DNA from: CBDDHT01 sp965227905
GTDB lineage: Bacteria > Pseudomonadota > Alphaproteobacteria > Rhizobiales > Methyloligellaceae
Assembly (NCBI GenBank): GCA_965227905.1
Contig: OZ245780.1
Span: 1-64,000 of the forward strand
Direction: 5' to 3'
Length of the DNA stretch: 64,000 bases
Below the pieces are notes generated by a model. The model searched no databases, was not told the origin of the DNA, and saw only the letters and a list, made by a program, of their open reading frames with translations. A program made the position numbers and the translations under genes. Shown here one piece after another: positions 52,125 through 61,095 of this stretch (positions are counted from its first letter, which is position 1; every line of letters begins with the position of its first letter).

Positions 52125-52853
52125 TTACCCGCCCGGAACGGGAGCAGGTTGCAAGGTGTTTGCATCGAAGTCTTTTGAAGTGGAAAGATCAGGCAGGTCT
52201 TTTGCGATGTGCAGCTCTTGATCCGCGCCGGGTAGATAGCGCTTCACGGCATCCGGCATCTCTGCCTCTAGCTCCGCTTCCATTGAATCCAACTCATCCT
52301 TGGTAAGCTCAGGGTCCTTGATCCTGTCGCGTGCCTCATCAAGTTTGTCCTGATATTCGAGAATGTCAGCACGCTCCTGTTTCAAACCATCTTCGAGATC
52401 AGAAAAACTCTTGTAGGATTCCCAACGCTCAAGGTGATCAGGAATTTCATCTGGATCAATGTCGTCACGCAAAAGTTCTGTCCCATGCTCGTCAAAGACG
52501 CGCAGCCCGTCCTCTGTTTTGAAGACGCGCCTGCCATCTTCCAGTTTATAGGCACGGGTGAGCATGGCTTGAATTTTGGCCTGCACCCGTTCGAACTGGG
52601 CTGTGTTTTCGTTGAGCGCATGCACGACGGCAGTGTCATAGCCCTCCAGTTTCACAGAGAAGGCTTTAATCTGGGCATCCGCTGCAAGGACCGCTGGGAG
52701 ACCTAAATCAATCAGATCCTCGTCGATCTGATCAGCGTCCTTTTCCATACGCTGCTTTTGCGTGCGCTCTTGCTGCTGACGCAAAAACGCCTTGTAGTGC
52801 GCAACGTTGCGGTCAAAGTCCCGTCTATAGAATGGCTGCATATCCATACTCAT
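52125..52853 (-). CDS. Unknown charged coiled-coil protein
   Basis: A 242-aa, highly charged protein: an N-terminal helix (YRRDFDRNVAHYKAFLRQQQE), a central beta-like segment (YKLEDGRRVFKTEDGLRVFD) and a long coiled-coil (LEDGLKQERADILEYQDKLDEA). It is not recognised. It overlaps the upstream gene by ATGA, so the two form an operon. Composition resembles the mobilisation-module genes at 57-63 kb. Confidence 0.65.
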   Translation of the reverse strand: MSMDMQPFYRRDFDRNVAHYKAFLRQQQERTQKQRMEKDADQIDEDLIDLGLPAVLAADAQIKAFSVKLEGYDTAVVHALNENTAQFERVQAKIQAMLTRAYKLEDGRRVFKTEDGLRVFDEHGTELLRDDIDPDEIPDHLERWESYKSFSDLEDGLKQERADILEYQDKLDEARDRIKDPELTKDELDSMEAELEAEMPDAVKRYLPGADQELHIAKDLPDLSTSKDFDANTLQPAPVPGG

Positions 52854-53257
52854 GCCTTGCCGCACTTTCGGTTGATTAGAGCGGAAACAATTGCAGCGGG
52901 AACGTGCTTACGGAAACGGGTGAAGGTCTGTGCAATCTCTGAAACAGCCTTCTTGGAATCTCCATAGAGCCACTCATAAATGCATGCTACCCGTTTATCT
53001 TTGGGACCAGATTTTTTGGCCGTGTAATACGCAAACCCCGCGACAATCCCGGCGATATACGCACGCTGTTCGACCTTGCTCATTCTGTCGAGGATGATCC
53101 CGGCGGTCATGACTGTGCCCTTGCCTGCGTCTTTGGATTTCGCCGCATTGGTGGATTCCGCGGCGGAGGATGGCGATGCGCCACAAAGAATATAAGCAAA
53201 TAATACTGGAATTACGTGCTTTTTATTTGCTTCTTCAATACGAGTATAATTCAACAT
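52850..53257 (-). CDS. Unknown exported 135-aa protein
   Basis: An N-terminal hydrophobic segment (HVIPVLFAYILCGASPSSAA) acts as a signal peptide. The mature part contains MTAGIILDRMSKVEQRAYIAGIVAGFAYYTA, which resembles helical Rap1a/Tai-like immunity folds only loosely, and two Cys. It is not assigned. The gene starts within the AT-rich promoter segment ahead of the resolvase. Confidence 0.55.
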   Translation of the reverse strand: MLNYTRIEEANKKHVIPVLFAYILCGASPSSAAESTNAAKSKDAGKGTVMTAGIILDRMSKVEQRAYIAGIVAGFAYYTAKKSGPKDKRVACIYEWLYGDSKKAVSEIAQTFTRFRKHVPAAIVSALINRKCGKA

Positions 53258-53298
53258 TGTCGTTCGTATTTATCAAATTTGTGATTAGAACATTTTAT

Positions 53299-53416
53299 TT
53301 GCTATAATATTATCATAATTATTGCATCACAATCACTTAAGGATAAGGCGGGCGCGTCAGGCACTCGAATTTGGGCCTTCACAATGAGGAACGACAATGT
53401 TGCATGGGATAAGGCG
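53299..53416. promoter_or_regulatory. Promoter-like and repeat-bearing region upstream of the resolvase
   Basis: An AT-rich segment carries a perfect TATAAT at 53303. GGATAAGGCG occurs as a direct repeat at 53341 and 53407, the second within a TAAG-GCG-CTTA inverted repeat. Resolvases of this family bind paired sites next to their own gene, so this may be a res-type site; evidence is limited to the repeats. Confidence 0.4.
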
Positions 53417-53443
53417 CTTAACACGCTGATTTAACAGTCAGAA

Positions 53444-54007
53444 ATGAGATACGGCTATATACGCATTAGCACCAAGTCACAAAATCCGGACCGCCAAATT
53501 CACGCATTGAACGCGCGGTGCGATAGGCTGTTTGAAGAGCGCTTCTCAGCAGCCAGTGTCAAAAATCGTGACGTGTTCAAAGAGGTTCTAAGGCTACTGA
53601 ACCCCGGAGACGTGCTCGTCATCCTTGATCTCGATAGAGCCTTTAGAAATGCGGAAGAGGCGATTGTTACTGAGCGAGTCTTGAGAGAACAGCGGATCAT
53701 AATTGAAGTCGTAAACTGTCCAATTGATACCAGCACGGCGGAAGGCAACCGGGATTTTCAGATGCGCGCTGTGAATGCTGAGTATGAAAGGCGGCGGATT
53801 TCAGAGCGGACGATCCAAGGACTCATAGCCACGCGGGCGAAAGGCACACGGCTCGGCCGCGAACCCAAAATGACGACCGAGCAAGTCATTGCCGCTCAGC
53901 AGATGATCGAGGCGAAAGAAGCAAGCGTCAGCGAGATTGCAGCCGCCAATGGTGTCCATCCTTGGACGTTGACTCGAAATATAAACCGGCGTTGCAGAAG
54001 AGAATGA
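53444..54007 (+). CDS. Serine recombinase (resolvase/invertase family)
   Basis: A 187-aa small serine recombinase. YIRIST places the catalytic Ser at residue 9, LDRAFRN and YERRRISERTIQG carry the conserved Arg region, and the C-terminal HTH is EASVSEIAAANGVHPWTLTRNI. It resolves cointegrates or inverts DNA; no transposase accompanies it. It lies between the mobilisation-type genes and unrelated cargo. Confidence 0.92.
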   Translation: MRYGYIRISTKSQNPDRQIHALNARCDRLFEERFSAASVKNRDVFKEVLRLLNPGDVLVILDLDRAFRNAEEAIVTERVLREQRIIIEVVNCPIDTSTAEGNRDFQMRAVNAEYERRRISERTIQGLIATRAKGTRLGREPKMTTEQVIAAQQMIEAKEASVSEIAAANGVHPWTLTRNINRRCRRE

Positions 54008-54111
54008 ATGGGCGGAAGTTCGCGCTCAACTAAGTTCTAAAGAATGTGATTATAGCGTTCTCAGGTAAACCCATTTTGTGATGCAGGGTGTTGTCCTCTC
54101 TCGCCTTCAAC

Positions 54112-55953
54112 TTAATAGCCAATGATATAATTCCTGTGGGAGACGGCGTATCTCCGCCTCGCGCTCGCCTCCCTCATGTAGGTTGTTTCACCACCAAACG
54201 ACTTGGTTTCATAGTTGATCGAATCAGCAAGGGCTGGAAGGGCAGTAGCGTTCGCAAAATTCCGATCAACGATGGCAGCCAGACGTTCGGCATCATCGAT
54301 CTGACCTCGTTCTCGTAGGACACGAGACTGGTTGAGCAGATGTATCATCATGATCAAGTTTCCCTGATCGATTTCTTCACGAACCAAGCTCGCGAGTCTG
54401 CTCCCGCGATCCCAGCCGTCAAACCCTGTTAGGATCCGCTCAATTCTATCCAACATGTCAAAATCGTGAAAGTGACGCGCAACGGAATATAGAAAGACAA
54501 ACGGGTAGTAGCATTCTTTGTTGTAATACCCTTCCGCAGTGCCGCTGCGGGGGACGCTGCTGAGCAGTTTCAGGCTTTGCACTATGGCATCAAAATAATT
54601 GCGGCGTAGCTTCTCATCCGTGCCTTCGCGCAAAAGACGCTCAAGGAAATGAAAGTAAATTATTTTGGCTGCACTTGAACCATAAGCGGCCGTTGACTCT
54701 TCGATAGACTTCTTTGAAAAACTCTCCGGTCGGACTTCGAACTTGTTACAAAAATCAGCGATCTCCTGTTGTGCATCAAAGCCTCCAAGCTCTGTCCCGA
54801 ACAGCTCTGTGGAGACATTGGGTCCACCGTAATGTTCAGGGTCCCTCAAGCTATAAGAACCATTTATCAGATTGTAGTGCGCATCAGCCTGTAGTTGATC
54901 TGGCAGATCAGTATTCGTTTTGATGCTATCGAAATCCTGGAGCGATTTATGAGAATGGCCGTTTAGGAGCAAATATTTGGCACGGACAAACCGAATGAGA
55001 TGCTGCGTTCGTTCGGAGGCATTGCGGAGAATTAGAGAGTCCAGGAACATCTTCGGATCTAACACTAAATCTGTCGAAGGGTGGCCGGCCACATTTGCCA
55101 AGAGTGCATGAAGGAAATAAATTTTCGTCGCGTTGGGAGTTGATCTGGAGTTTTCGTCATCGATTTTTTGTTTGATGAATTGAGGGTTTTCGACCTCAGC
55201 AATCAGATCGGAGACCCAGACCTCATTGAGCGCACCGTCGTTCTGTTCGAAGGGAAGTGTGGATTGGTCTTCTAATTGAACGGCGATCGTCTGATGAAGC
55301 TTGCTGCTGCCCGGCCCGTATCTGGCCTGATATTCAAATGTCGCTTTTTCGAGTTCGCTTTCAAATAGATGCTTGCGGTCTGCTTGCTCGCTAATGCCTT
55401 CAGGTAGAGAGCTTGGTTCGTGTTCAGCGTACTCAACGATAAACTCAGCGGCAGTTTCAGTAATTTCTTTGTGTTTGGCCAGGCTCCATTTGGAGATAAT
55501 TGGGGCCAGACTGGCCGCGACGTCCGCGACCCTGCGGTTTCGTTCCGTTGGGGCATTCTTTGTTTTGATGTTGTAAGTGGCGGCAAAATCTTGACCAAAC
55601 GCTTCAATGCAGATGGCGTCGGCGACGTCTTGAGATGCAGAGAGCGACTTATCTGGTGCTCCAAAATGATAGAGCCAATGAACTAGAGACAAATACCATT
55701 TGTTGCTGCCTCTTAGTTGCAAGAAATCTGACCTGAAGCCTATCCATTGGTCTGTTGTTTTTGAGAATGCAATCTCCCCATTCGATCCAATTTGAGAAGA
55801 AATTTGGCCACCTATGAGCACCCAAGGGACGTCGGATTCCTTCTCCGGGCCTCTGACAAAAAATGATACTTGGTCACGGACTATCTTGCGGAATTCTGAG
55901 TTCTTACCGGGAATAGAAATATCATTCCAGAGGTCAAGAAAGAACCGTGACAT
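54112..55953 (-). CDS. Unknown 613-aa protein (cargo)
   Basis: Not recognised. The protein is soluble, helical in its second half with TPR-like spacing (LFLDSLILRNASERTQHLIRF, KSLQDFDSIKTNTDLPDQLQ), and has no signal, membrane segment or catalytic motif I can identify. It is monocistronic on the minus strand and AT-richer than neighbours, typical of accessory genes. A defence role is conceivable but unsupported. Confidence 0.7.
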   Translation of the reverse strand: MSRFFLDLWNDISIPGKNSEFRKIVRDQVSFFVRGPEKESDVPWVLIGGQISSQIGSNGEIAFSKTTDQWIGFRSDFLQLRGSNKWYLSLVHWLYHFGAPDKSLSASQDVADAICIEAFGQDFAATYNIKTKNAPTERNRRVADVAASLAPIISKWSLAKHKEITETAAEFIVEYAEHEPSSLPEGISEQADRKHLFESELEKATFEYQARYGPGSSKLHQTIAVQLEDQSTLPFEQNDGALNEVWVSDLIAEVENPQFIKQKIDDENSRSTPNATKIYFLHALLANVAGHPSTDLVLDPKMFLDSLILRNASERTQHLIRFVRAKYLLLNGHSHKSLQDFDSIKTNTDLPDQLQADAHYNLINGSYSLRDPEHYGGPNVSTELFGTELGGFDAQQEIADFCNKFEVRPESFSKKSIEESTAAYGSSAAKIIYFHFLERLLREGTDEKLRRNYFDAIVQSLKLLSSVPRSGTAEGYYNKECYYPFVFLYSVARHFHDFDMLDRIERILTGFDGWDRGSRLASLVREEIDQGNLIMMIHLLNQSRVLRERGQIDDAERLAAIVDRNFANATALPALADSINYETKSFGGETTYMREASARRRYAVSHRNYIIGY

Positions 55954-56018
55954 AGCATGCTCCAGCGAACGGGGAAGCTATTATAAAGAGGACAATATTT
56001 TGGAGAAGTCAGTAAATA

Positions 56019-56600
56019 TTATGGATGTGGATTGGGGCTCGACGTAGTTGCTTCACCATTCAGGTAATACCCATACTTGAGAACTTTCCCGGTCTTGGGA
56101 CTGCGGCGGATAAGGGCAGGACCGTCGAGGCGATGCAGTTTCCCTTCGAAATACCATGCTTCCTCTGCCGTTATGTCTGTACCCGGGTCTATTGCGATCA
56201 CTGCCGGACCTTTTTCCCTGTGGCGCAAACCTTCAATGAAATACTCGGCACGGATGAGCTTGCCAGTTGGAGGATCGTAAATGCGCACGGCGGGCGCATC
56301 ATGATAGTGATGAGGCTTGTTGCTATCGAACCAGTGTTCTTCAGTTTTGCGGCCCCGCTCGTCATATCTGACAATGGCGGGTTTGTCGCCATCACGATGA
56401 AGGGTGTCCAAAAAATACCAGCGCCTTTCATAGACGCGTGAAGGCATCAGCACATTGTAGATGGTCATTGCTGGACCGTCGCCACGGTCAATCCGGTCGC
56501 TTTGATACCAGACCTCTCTGAGTCGATCTCCGGTGCCGTCGACCCGCGTTATTTCGACATTGAATTTCTCGACCAGCTGTTCGCCTTTATACTCATACAT
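56019..56600 (-). CDS. Protein with HRxDGPA-type repeats
   Basis: A 193-aa protein built from about five degenerate repeats of the form W/Y-F/Y-x4-L-H-R-x-D-G-P-A, for example YFEGKLHRLDGPAL and YFIEGLRHREKGPAVI, with weaker copies around WFDSNKPHHYHDAPAV and YFLDTLHRDGDKPAI. Such MORN-like beta-hairpin repeats occur in phage and amoeba-associated proteins with unknown roles. It sits between the 613-aa cargo gene and the mobilisation cluster, on the minus strand. Confidence 0.7.
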   Translation of the reverse strand: MYEYKGEQLVEKFNVEITRVDGTGDRLREVWYQSDRIDRGDGPAMTIYNVLMPSRVYERRWYFLDTLHRDGDKPAIVRYDERGRKTEEHWFDSNKPHHYHDAPAVRIYDPPTGKLIRAEYFIEGLRHREKGPAVIAIDPGTDITAEEAWYFEGKLHRLDGPALIRRSPKTGKVLKYGYYLNGEATTSSPNPHP

Positions 56601-56777
56601 ACAACCTCACAAATTAGGTCAGCATTACTGACATAAGTGGGGTGGGATGGCAAGGAAAATCAAATAAACAACTGAAAATAAACAAAAACCTACAAGTCCT
56701 ACATCGTCCTACAATTGTCGTCCCACGATGTGATGTGCGCAAAGTCCGGCAGATCAAGAGACTGCAAGGACAGCGCT

Positions 56778-57041
56778 ATGACAGCCCAAAAGAGCCGCAC
56801 AATCCCGGCCGCCGCCCGTGTTGATGGAGCGTTTGCGGCCAATCCATTTGTGAATCCCAGTGTTCAGAATTTCGCCGCTCCGCGTTCGATTTCGGCAAAG
56901 CAGATCCACAAATGCCCAGCTTGCCTGCAACCTTGGTTCGACGCGAATGGCAAGTTCAATGCTTGCGTACTATGCCCATATCGCATTCCGCCGCGCCCAA
57001 TTTCCGTTAGCGGCGCGCCGGACACCGGAGCGTCGACATGA
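56778..57041 (+). CDS. Small zinc-ribbon protein
   Basis: An 87-aa protein with a zinc-ribbon KCPACLQPWFDANGKFNACVLCP (two Cys-x2-Cys pairs). AAGGA precedes ATG 56778. Its stop overlaps the SprT-like start (ATGA). It is a probable first gene of the plus-strand operon that runs to the window end; DNA or nucleic-acid binding is likely but unproven. Confidence 0.65.
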   Translation: MTAQKSRTIPAAARVDGAFAANPFVNPSVQNFAAPRSISAKQIHKCPACLQPWFDANGKFNACVLCPYRIPPRPISVSGAPDTGAST

Positions 57042-57877
57042 GCACGCTTCTGAAACCCGGTACGCTGTCATCAGCGGAATTGGATTCAATCGTACGACCC
57101 AATTCGTCAGATCGTCCGAAGCGGGAGCATCCGACGATTGTCGCTAGCTATCAATGGCAGTTTCTCTTTAGTTATTACAACTGCCGTCTTTTTCAAGACC
57201 GCCTTCCCGAATGCATGATCACACTAATGCGCCATCGGACTGCGCATGGTTGGTTTTTTCCAAGCCGGTTTATCCACGCCGATGGACGGCGCTGCCATGA
57301 AATTGCGCTGAACACGACGTTCCTTACCATCTTTGGTGACCAAGAATGCCATCAAACGCTCGTGCACGAGATGGTGCATTTGGAGCAAGAAGAATCTGGG
57401 CCGTGGCCGCGCGGAAAGAAGCCAAAAAGGGGTGGCTATCACAATCGCGACTGGGGCGCGCTCATGGAGCGTGTCGGACTTTGCCCCAGCCACACCGGAA
57501 AACCCGGAGGCAATAAAACCGGTCATCAGATGATGGAGTATGTGATCGAAGGTGGCCCCTTTGATCTCGCGTTCCGCGAGCTTGAGATAAGTGGCTTTGA
57601 GCTGAGCTGGCGCGATGATGTCGAAATCAACATTACGGGTGTAGATGGAGATGGTGCTGCAACGGTCAGCGGACTTTCTGCTAAGCCGAAACCGCCCAGT
57701 TCAAAAACGAAGTTCAGTTGCCCCAAGTGCAGCCTAAATGCTTGGGCCAAGCCCACTGCGCGCCTGACCTGTACGGATTGCTGCTTGCCTATGGCGTCCG
57801 AGCAAACATCTCCAAATCGTCCAGCCGCGCCGGAACCTACATCCCAATTTCTCACAGTCAGCGACAAGGAGGACTGA
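57038..57877 (+). CDS. SprT-like zinc metalloprotease domain protein
   Basis: A 279-aa protein with a SprT/Spartan-type catalytic HETLVHEMVHLEQ-like segment (HEMVH = HExxH), preceded by HADGRRCHEIALN, and a C-terminal zinc ribbon (CPKCSLNAW and CTDCCLP). Spartan-type proteases process DNA-protein crosslinks. It is found on conjugative elements of this kind, perhaps to release the relaxase adduct; that is inference. It overlaps the zinc-ribbon gene by 4 nt. Confidence 0.88.
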   Translation: MSTLLKPGTLSSAELDSIVRPNSSDRPKREHPTIVASYQWQFLFSYYNCRLFQDRLPECMITLMRHRTAHGWFFPSRFIHADGRRCHEIALNTTFLTIFGDQECHQTLVHEMVHLEQEESGPWPRGKKPKRGGYHNRDWGALMERVGLCPSHTGKPGGNKTGHQMMEYVIEGGPFDLAFRELEISGFELSWRDDVEINITGVDGDGAATVSGLSAKPKPPSSKTKFSCPKCSLNAWAKPTARLTCTDCCLPMASEQTSPNRPAAPEPTSQFLTVSDKED

Positions 57878-57880
57878 TCC

Positions 57881-58054
57881 ATGATGCGCGACATCACCCG
57901 CACGCCTGAATTTTCAGAAACCGAAAACCGTTCTACGCGCCGCGCTGCAAAGGCTCGCGCGCGACAGCAAGAACGCCGGGAACGGCGTCAGGCGAAGCAG
58001 AAGACGCGCGCTGCGCTGATGCGCGGTGAATCCCATAAAGCGGAAGGAGAATAA
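57881..58054 (+). CDS. Small basic Arg/Lys-rich protein
   Basis: A 57-aa protein, about 40% Arg/Lys/Gln, in one long helix (RRAAKARARQQERRERRQAK). AAGGAGG lies 7 nt before the ATG, and the next gene starts 1 nt after its stop, so it belongs to the operon. Nucleic-acid binding is likely from charge alone. Confidence 0.6.
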   Translation: MMRDITRTPEFSETENRSTRRAAKARARQQERRERRQAKQKTRAALMRGESHKAEGE

Positions 58055-58055
58055 A

Positions 58056-59273
58056 GTGACCTACCTTCACAACATTGAAAATGACTCTATCCTCGAGATG
58101 CCACGCTCTCCTAAGCGTAAGCCCGTCAAGTTCATTCCATTGGGCCTGTCGGTGGTCTCCGGTTGCCTCTTTGGATTGGCTGCAACCAAGCTTTCATCGG
58201 AAACGGGCGTCACGGCAAATCTTGGTGCGCTCTTGCTGACTGCCGGGGCGACTATTGTCGCCTATGGTGTTCAGACGGTAGCCAATGATGTTGGGGCCAA
58301 GCTTGCCGCGCGGCGCTCCTACTTGGCGGGCACAGCCAGCGTGCTTGCGCTTTTGAGCGTCGGCTCAGCGCTTACTGTGGCCACCTATGCAGGCCGAGTC
58401 TTGCCGGACGTAGACCGGATTCAGATTCAAGAGCATGGATCGGCGCTCTCCCGATATGTGGGAACGGTCAATTCGCACGCATCGGAGGCTGACAGAATTT
58501 CCGCAATGGTCAGGTCTGTCGGTAGCGACCTTGAACGTTGGGCTGCATGTGAACGGAGGGAAAGCTGCATCAGCCAGCATAATACCGGCGGGCATGGCTC
58601 CATCAGCAAACTGATGAGCGGACAGGCTGCGCGTGCCAGGGATATCGCAGACACGTTCAAGGATGGTCAGGCGTCCAGAGAACTTATGCTTGAAGATGCA
58701 AACAGGCGTTTGCAGAAGTTCGACAAACTGCTCGGCAATGATGACTTCTTGGAACGCAGAGCGGAACTCAAGGCTCAAGATGCGTTGCTTGAACAGGATA
58801 CGACAAAGATAGCGCGCGCGACCCCTGTTGAACTCGTGCAGCGCTATGCTCAAGAGTTGACCACGGGCGTCAGAATCGCCGGGCGCAGTGATGTTCAGCG
58901 CAAGATCAATGCGATCCTGAGTGGTCACGGGCGCGCTCTTCAAAAGATCATTGATGCTCTGCCCATTGCATCTGCGCAACGCCCCGCCTTTCCGGAGAAG
59001 CCCGGCGTATCGGATGCACTGTCGCACTGGATGAAATTCATACCCTTGCTGGCAATTGTTGCCGCTATCGACTTGGTGTTCCCGCTGCTCAACTGGGCAG
59101 TCGAATATAAAGCCCGCCGTTTCGAGGTCATAAATTTACGGGCCAGGCGCGCTCAGTACGCTGCACAGCGAAGACGGGATGAAACTGCGTTGCGGGAGCG
59201 GCAATCAGCAGGCCAACCGCCCCTGCAAAACGGTCAGGACGATCGATCTGACTATGACGGTGACACCGTCTGA
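58056..59273 (+). CDS. Multi-pass membrane protein with large soluble domain (transfer module)
   Basis: A 405-aa protein with N-terminal helices (FIPLGLSVVSGCLFGLAAT and two more), a ~200-residue soluble domain and a helix near the C-terminus (FIPLLAIVAAIDLVFPLLNW). GTG 58056 with AAGGAG 7 nt upstream is preferred to the upstream GTG. It is not recognised, but the topology suits an envelope component of the transfer apparatus. Confidence 0.7.
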   Translation: MTYLHNIENDSILEMPRSPKRKPVKFIPLGLSVVSGCLFGLAATKLSSETGVTANLGALLLTAGATIVAYGVQTVANDVGAKLAARRSYLAGTASVLALLSVGSALTVATYAGRVLPDVDRIQIQEHGSALSRYVGTVNSHASEADRISAMVRSVGSDLERWAACERRESCISQHNTGGHGSISKLMSGQAARARDIADTFKDGQASRELMLEDANRRLQKFDKLLGNDDFLERRAELKAQDALLEQDTTKIARATPVELVQRYAQELTTGVRIAGRSDVQRKINAILSGHGRALQKIIDALPIASAQRPAFPEKPGVSDALSHWMKFIPLLAIVAAIDLVFPLLNWAVEYKARRFEVINLRARRAQYAAQRRRDETALRERQSAGQPPLQNGQDDRSDYDGDTV

Positions 59274-59806
59274 TGCAGGCATCCGATAATATTAAGTGGC
59301 GGCGCGGTTTTCGCGCCGCCGCCAAGGCTGCGAAGATTGCTGGCCTTGGCGTCTTGATCTCGCTTGCCGTTTGCGCGCTCGCTGCGATGATCTTTTGGGA
59401 AGCAGATTTCTACGCGGCGCGGGACCGCTACGAGCATATGCGGCTGGCGCTATTCGGACCGTGGTCGCCCAAGCCGGAAAAAACCGTCAAGGATATCTTT
59501 GAGCAAGTCGACAGCGTCAGCTTGTTCACGCGCTCCTTTGCACCGGGGTTGGGGGTCATCCATACCGGATCATCCTACCATTCCAGTGAAGCGGTAACGC
59601 AGGATCGCCCGCAAAAGAAATGGTGCTATGTGGTGCTCGGCAAGAACGCCGCCGGAAATCACATTCAGCTTGGTGAGCAGCAGGGCAACCTGCCTGCCAC
59701 CTTCACCGATCCCATATCCATCGACCAAGAGATTTTGGAAAGCTCGGGCGTCAGCGCTGAGCGCCTGTCTCAGCTCGCCCGGCAACACTGCAAGTTTTCA
59801 TCATAA
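59273..59806 (+). CDS. Single-helix membrane protein, unknown
   Basis: A 177-aa protein with a central transmembrane segment (GLGVLISLAVCALAAMIFW) and a soluble C-terminal part. The ATG overlaps the previous stop by one base. It is part of the transfer-type operon, with no recognised family. Confidence 0.65.
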   Translation: MQASDNIKWRRGFRAAAKAAKIAGLGVLISLAVCALAAMIFWEADFYAARDRYEHMRLALFGPWSPKPEKTVKDIFEQVDSVSLFTRSFAPGLGVIHTGSSYHSSEAVTQDRPQKKWCYVVLGKNAAGNHIQLGEQQGNLPATFTDPISIDQEILESSGVSAERLSQLARQHCKFSS

Positions 59807-59822
59807 GGAAAGGAGGCTTCAC

Positions 59823-60350
59823 ATGTTTGGAGAACAGGGAAATTTTCCCATCGCAGGTGGCGTGTTGCTCGCCGTGGGAGCCTATGCACTGGTTAGCCTG
59901 TTTATATCCGGGCCTGTGATTGGTTCTCGTACGATCGAGAAATCTAACTGGCATGTAAACTGCCGCGCTGAAATCCGCGCCGCCGTGCAAGAGAAAGCCC
60001 CACCGCAGGTCAGGCTCCCGAGCATGTGCCGTCTGCTCTTCAGTTTTCATGGGCAGCAAGGATCGAACTATTGCGACATGCATGGGCACCACTTTGATGG
60101 GCCCGCGAACAAACTCATTGATGGGCTCAATGCACAAAAGCGCGCCCTTCACGAAAAACGCATGTCCCGCGCTGCCGGAAAATCCCGGTCACGCTGTGAC
60201 TGCGCGGCCAATCTCACCCTTGAGAAACGGCGCACCGACTGGGCGTTCTATGCGGGCAGCTTGCGGCTGGTGACACCGCAGCCGGTCAATTCCCTGCGCT
60301 CCGAACTCATCACCGCGCTTAATTCTCCCCTCTGCTCGCAGAAAGGATAG
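59823..60350 (+). CDS. Small membrane protein, unknown
   Basis: A 175-aa protein with one N-terminal helix (FPIAGGVLLAVGAYALVSLF) and a Cys-containing soluble domain (SMCRLLFSFHGQQGSNYCDMHGHHF). AAGGAGG lies just upstream of ATG 59823. It is co-directional with neighbours 4-16 nt away. It may be a lipid-anchored or periplasmic part of the element's envelope machinery. Confidence 0.6.
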   Translation: MFGEQGNFPIAGGVLLAVGAYALVSLFISGPVIGSRTIEKSNWHVNCRAEIRAAVQEKAPPQVRLPSMCRLLFSFHGQQGSNYCDMHGHHFDGPANKLIDGLNAQKRALHEKRMSRAAGKSRSRCDCAANLTLEKRRTDWAFYAGSLRLVTPQPVNSLRSELITALNSPLCSQKG

Positions 60351-60354
60351 CCAC

Positions 60355-60732
60355 ATGATCATTGGTTCTTGCGAAGTGAATGAAGACAAGCGCTGCGTTG
60401 AGACGCACCGCGATACCTATCTCTTTGAAACTCTCACCGTTGTGTCGGTGCGGAAACCGTTTCTGGCGGGCGGGCTGCTGTTCGGTCTTGCCTTCATCGG
60501 CTTCTGTGCGGCGTTCTTTGACCTCCTCTACGCGAGTGAGATTTTGATCATAGCAGCTTGCGCTTTGGCCGCGCTGTTCTTCGGGTTCGAGACAGCCCAA
60601 CTCAAACTTCTAAGCCGCGATCTTCGGGGATCGGAAATCTCCGGGGCTGTATGGGGCCGCAGTTCAGCACTGAACAAGAAGCGCTCTGACATTGCAGCCG
60701 CGATTGCCAAGCAGCGCACACAAACGAAATAG
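60355..60732 (+). CDS. Two-helix membrane protein, unknown
   Basis: A 125-aa protein with two hydrophobic segments (FLAGGLLFGLAFIGFCAAFF and LIIAACALAALFFGF) and soluble ends. It is in the operon, 4 nt after the previous stop. No family recognised. Confidence 0.65.
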   Translation: MIIGSCEVNEDKRCVETHRDTYLFETLTVVSVRKPFLAGGLLFGLAFIGFCAAFFDLLYASEILIIAACALAALFFGFETAQLKLLSRDLRGSEISGAVWGRSSALNKKRSDIAAAIAKQRTQTK

Positions 60733-60741
60733 GAGGCTCTT

Positions 60742-61095
60742 ATGTCAGATCAAACAGATCAAACGCCGATGCGGGACATAAAGAATCCGTTCGAGCATCA
60801 GTTCGACCCGGCGCTTTCCATCAATGCGAAATTCCTTGCCATCAGTGCCTTCGCGTTTTCCGCATGGGCAATCTGGCCGGAGGACGGCTTTGCTTGGTGG
60901 CAATTCCGAATTCTCAGTTTGATCTTGTGGGGCGGTGTCGTCCTCACAGCATTTGGCTTGGTACGTCAGCTTTACAGCGTGCAGAAAAAACGTGCCGCAA
61001 TGCAGGCCTTGGAAGATTTGGCCAGTCCACCGAAATCGGCCCGGCTGATGACAGCGGAAGATCAAAGGCAGGCGGGGATGCGTGATGGTCAGTAA
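60742..61095 (+). CDS. Two-helix membrane protein preceding the coupling ATPase
   Basis: A 117-aa protein with two helices around residues 34-75. It overlaps the coupling-protein gene by 11 nt and may be its membrane partner, as TraG-like ATPases often pair with small membrane proteins. Confidence 0.65.
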   Translation: MSDQTDQTPMRDIKNPFEHQFDPALSINAKFLAISAFAFSAWAIWPEDGFAWWQFRILSLILWGGVVLTAFGLVRQLYSVQKKRAAMQALEDLASPPKSARLMTAEDQRQAGMRDGQ

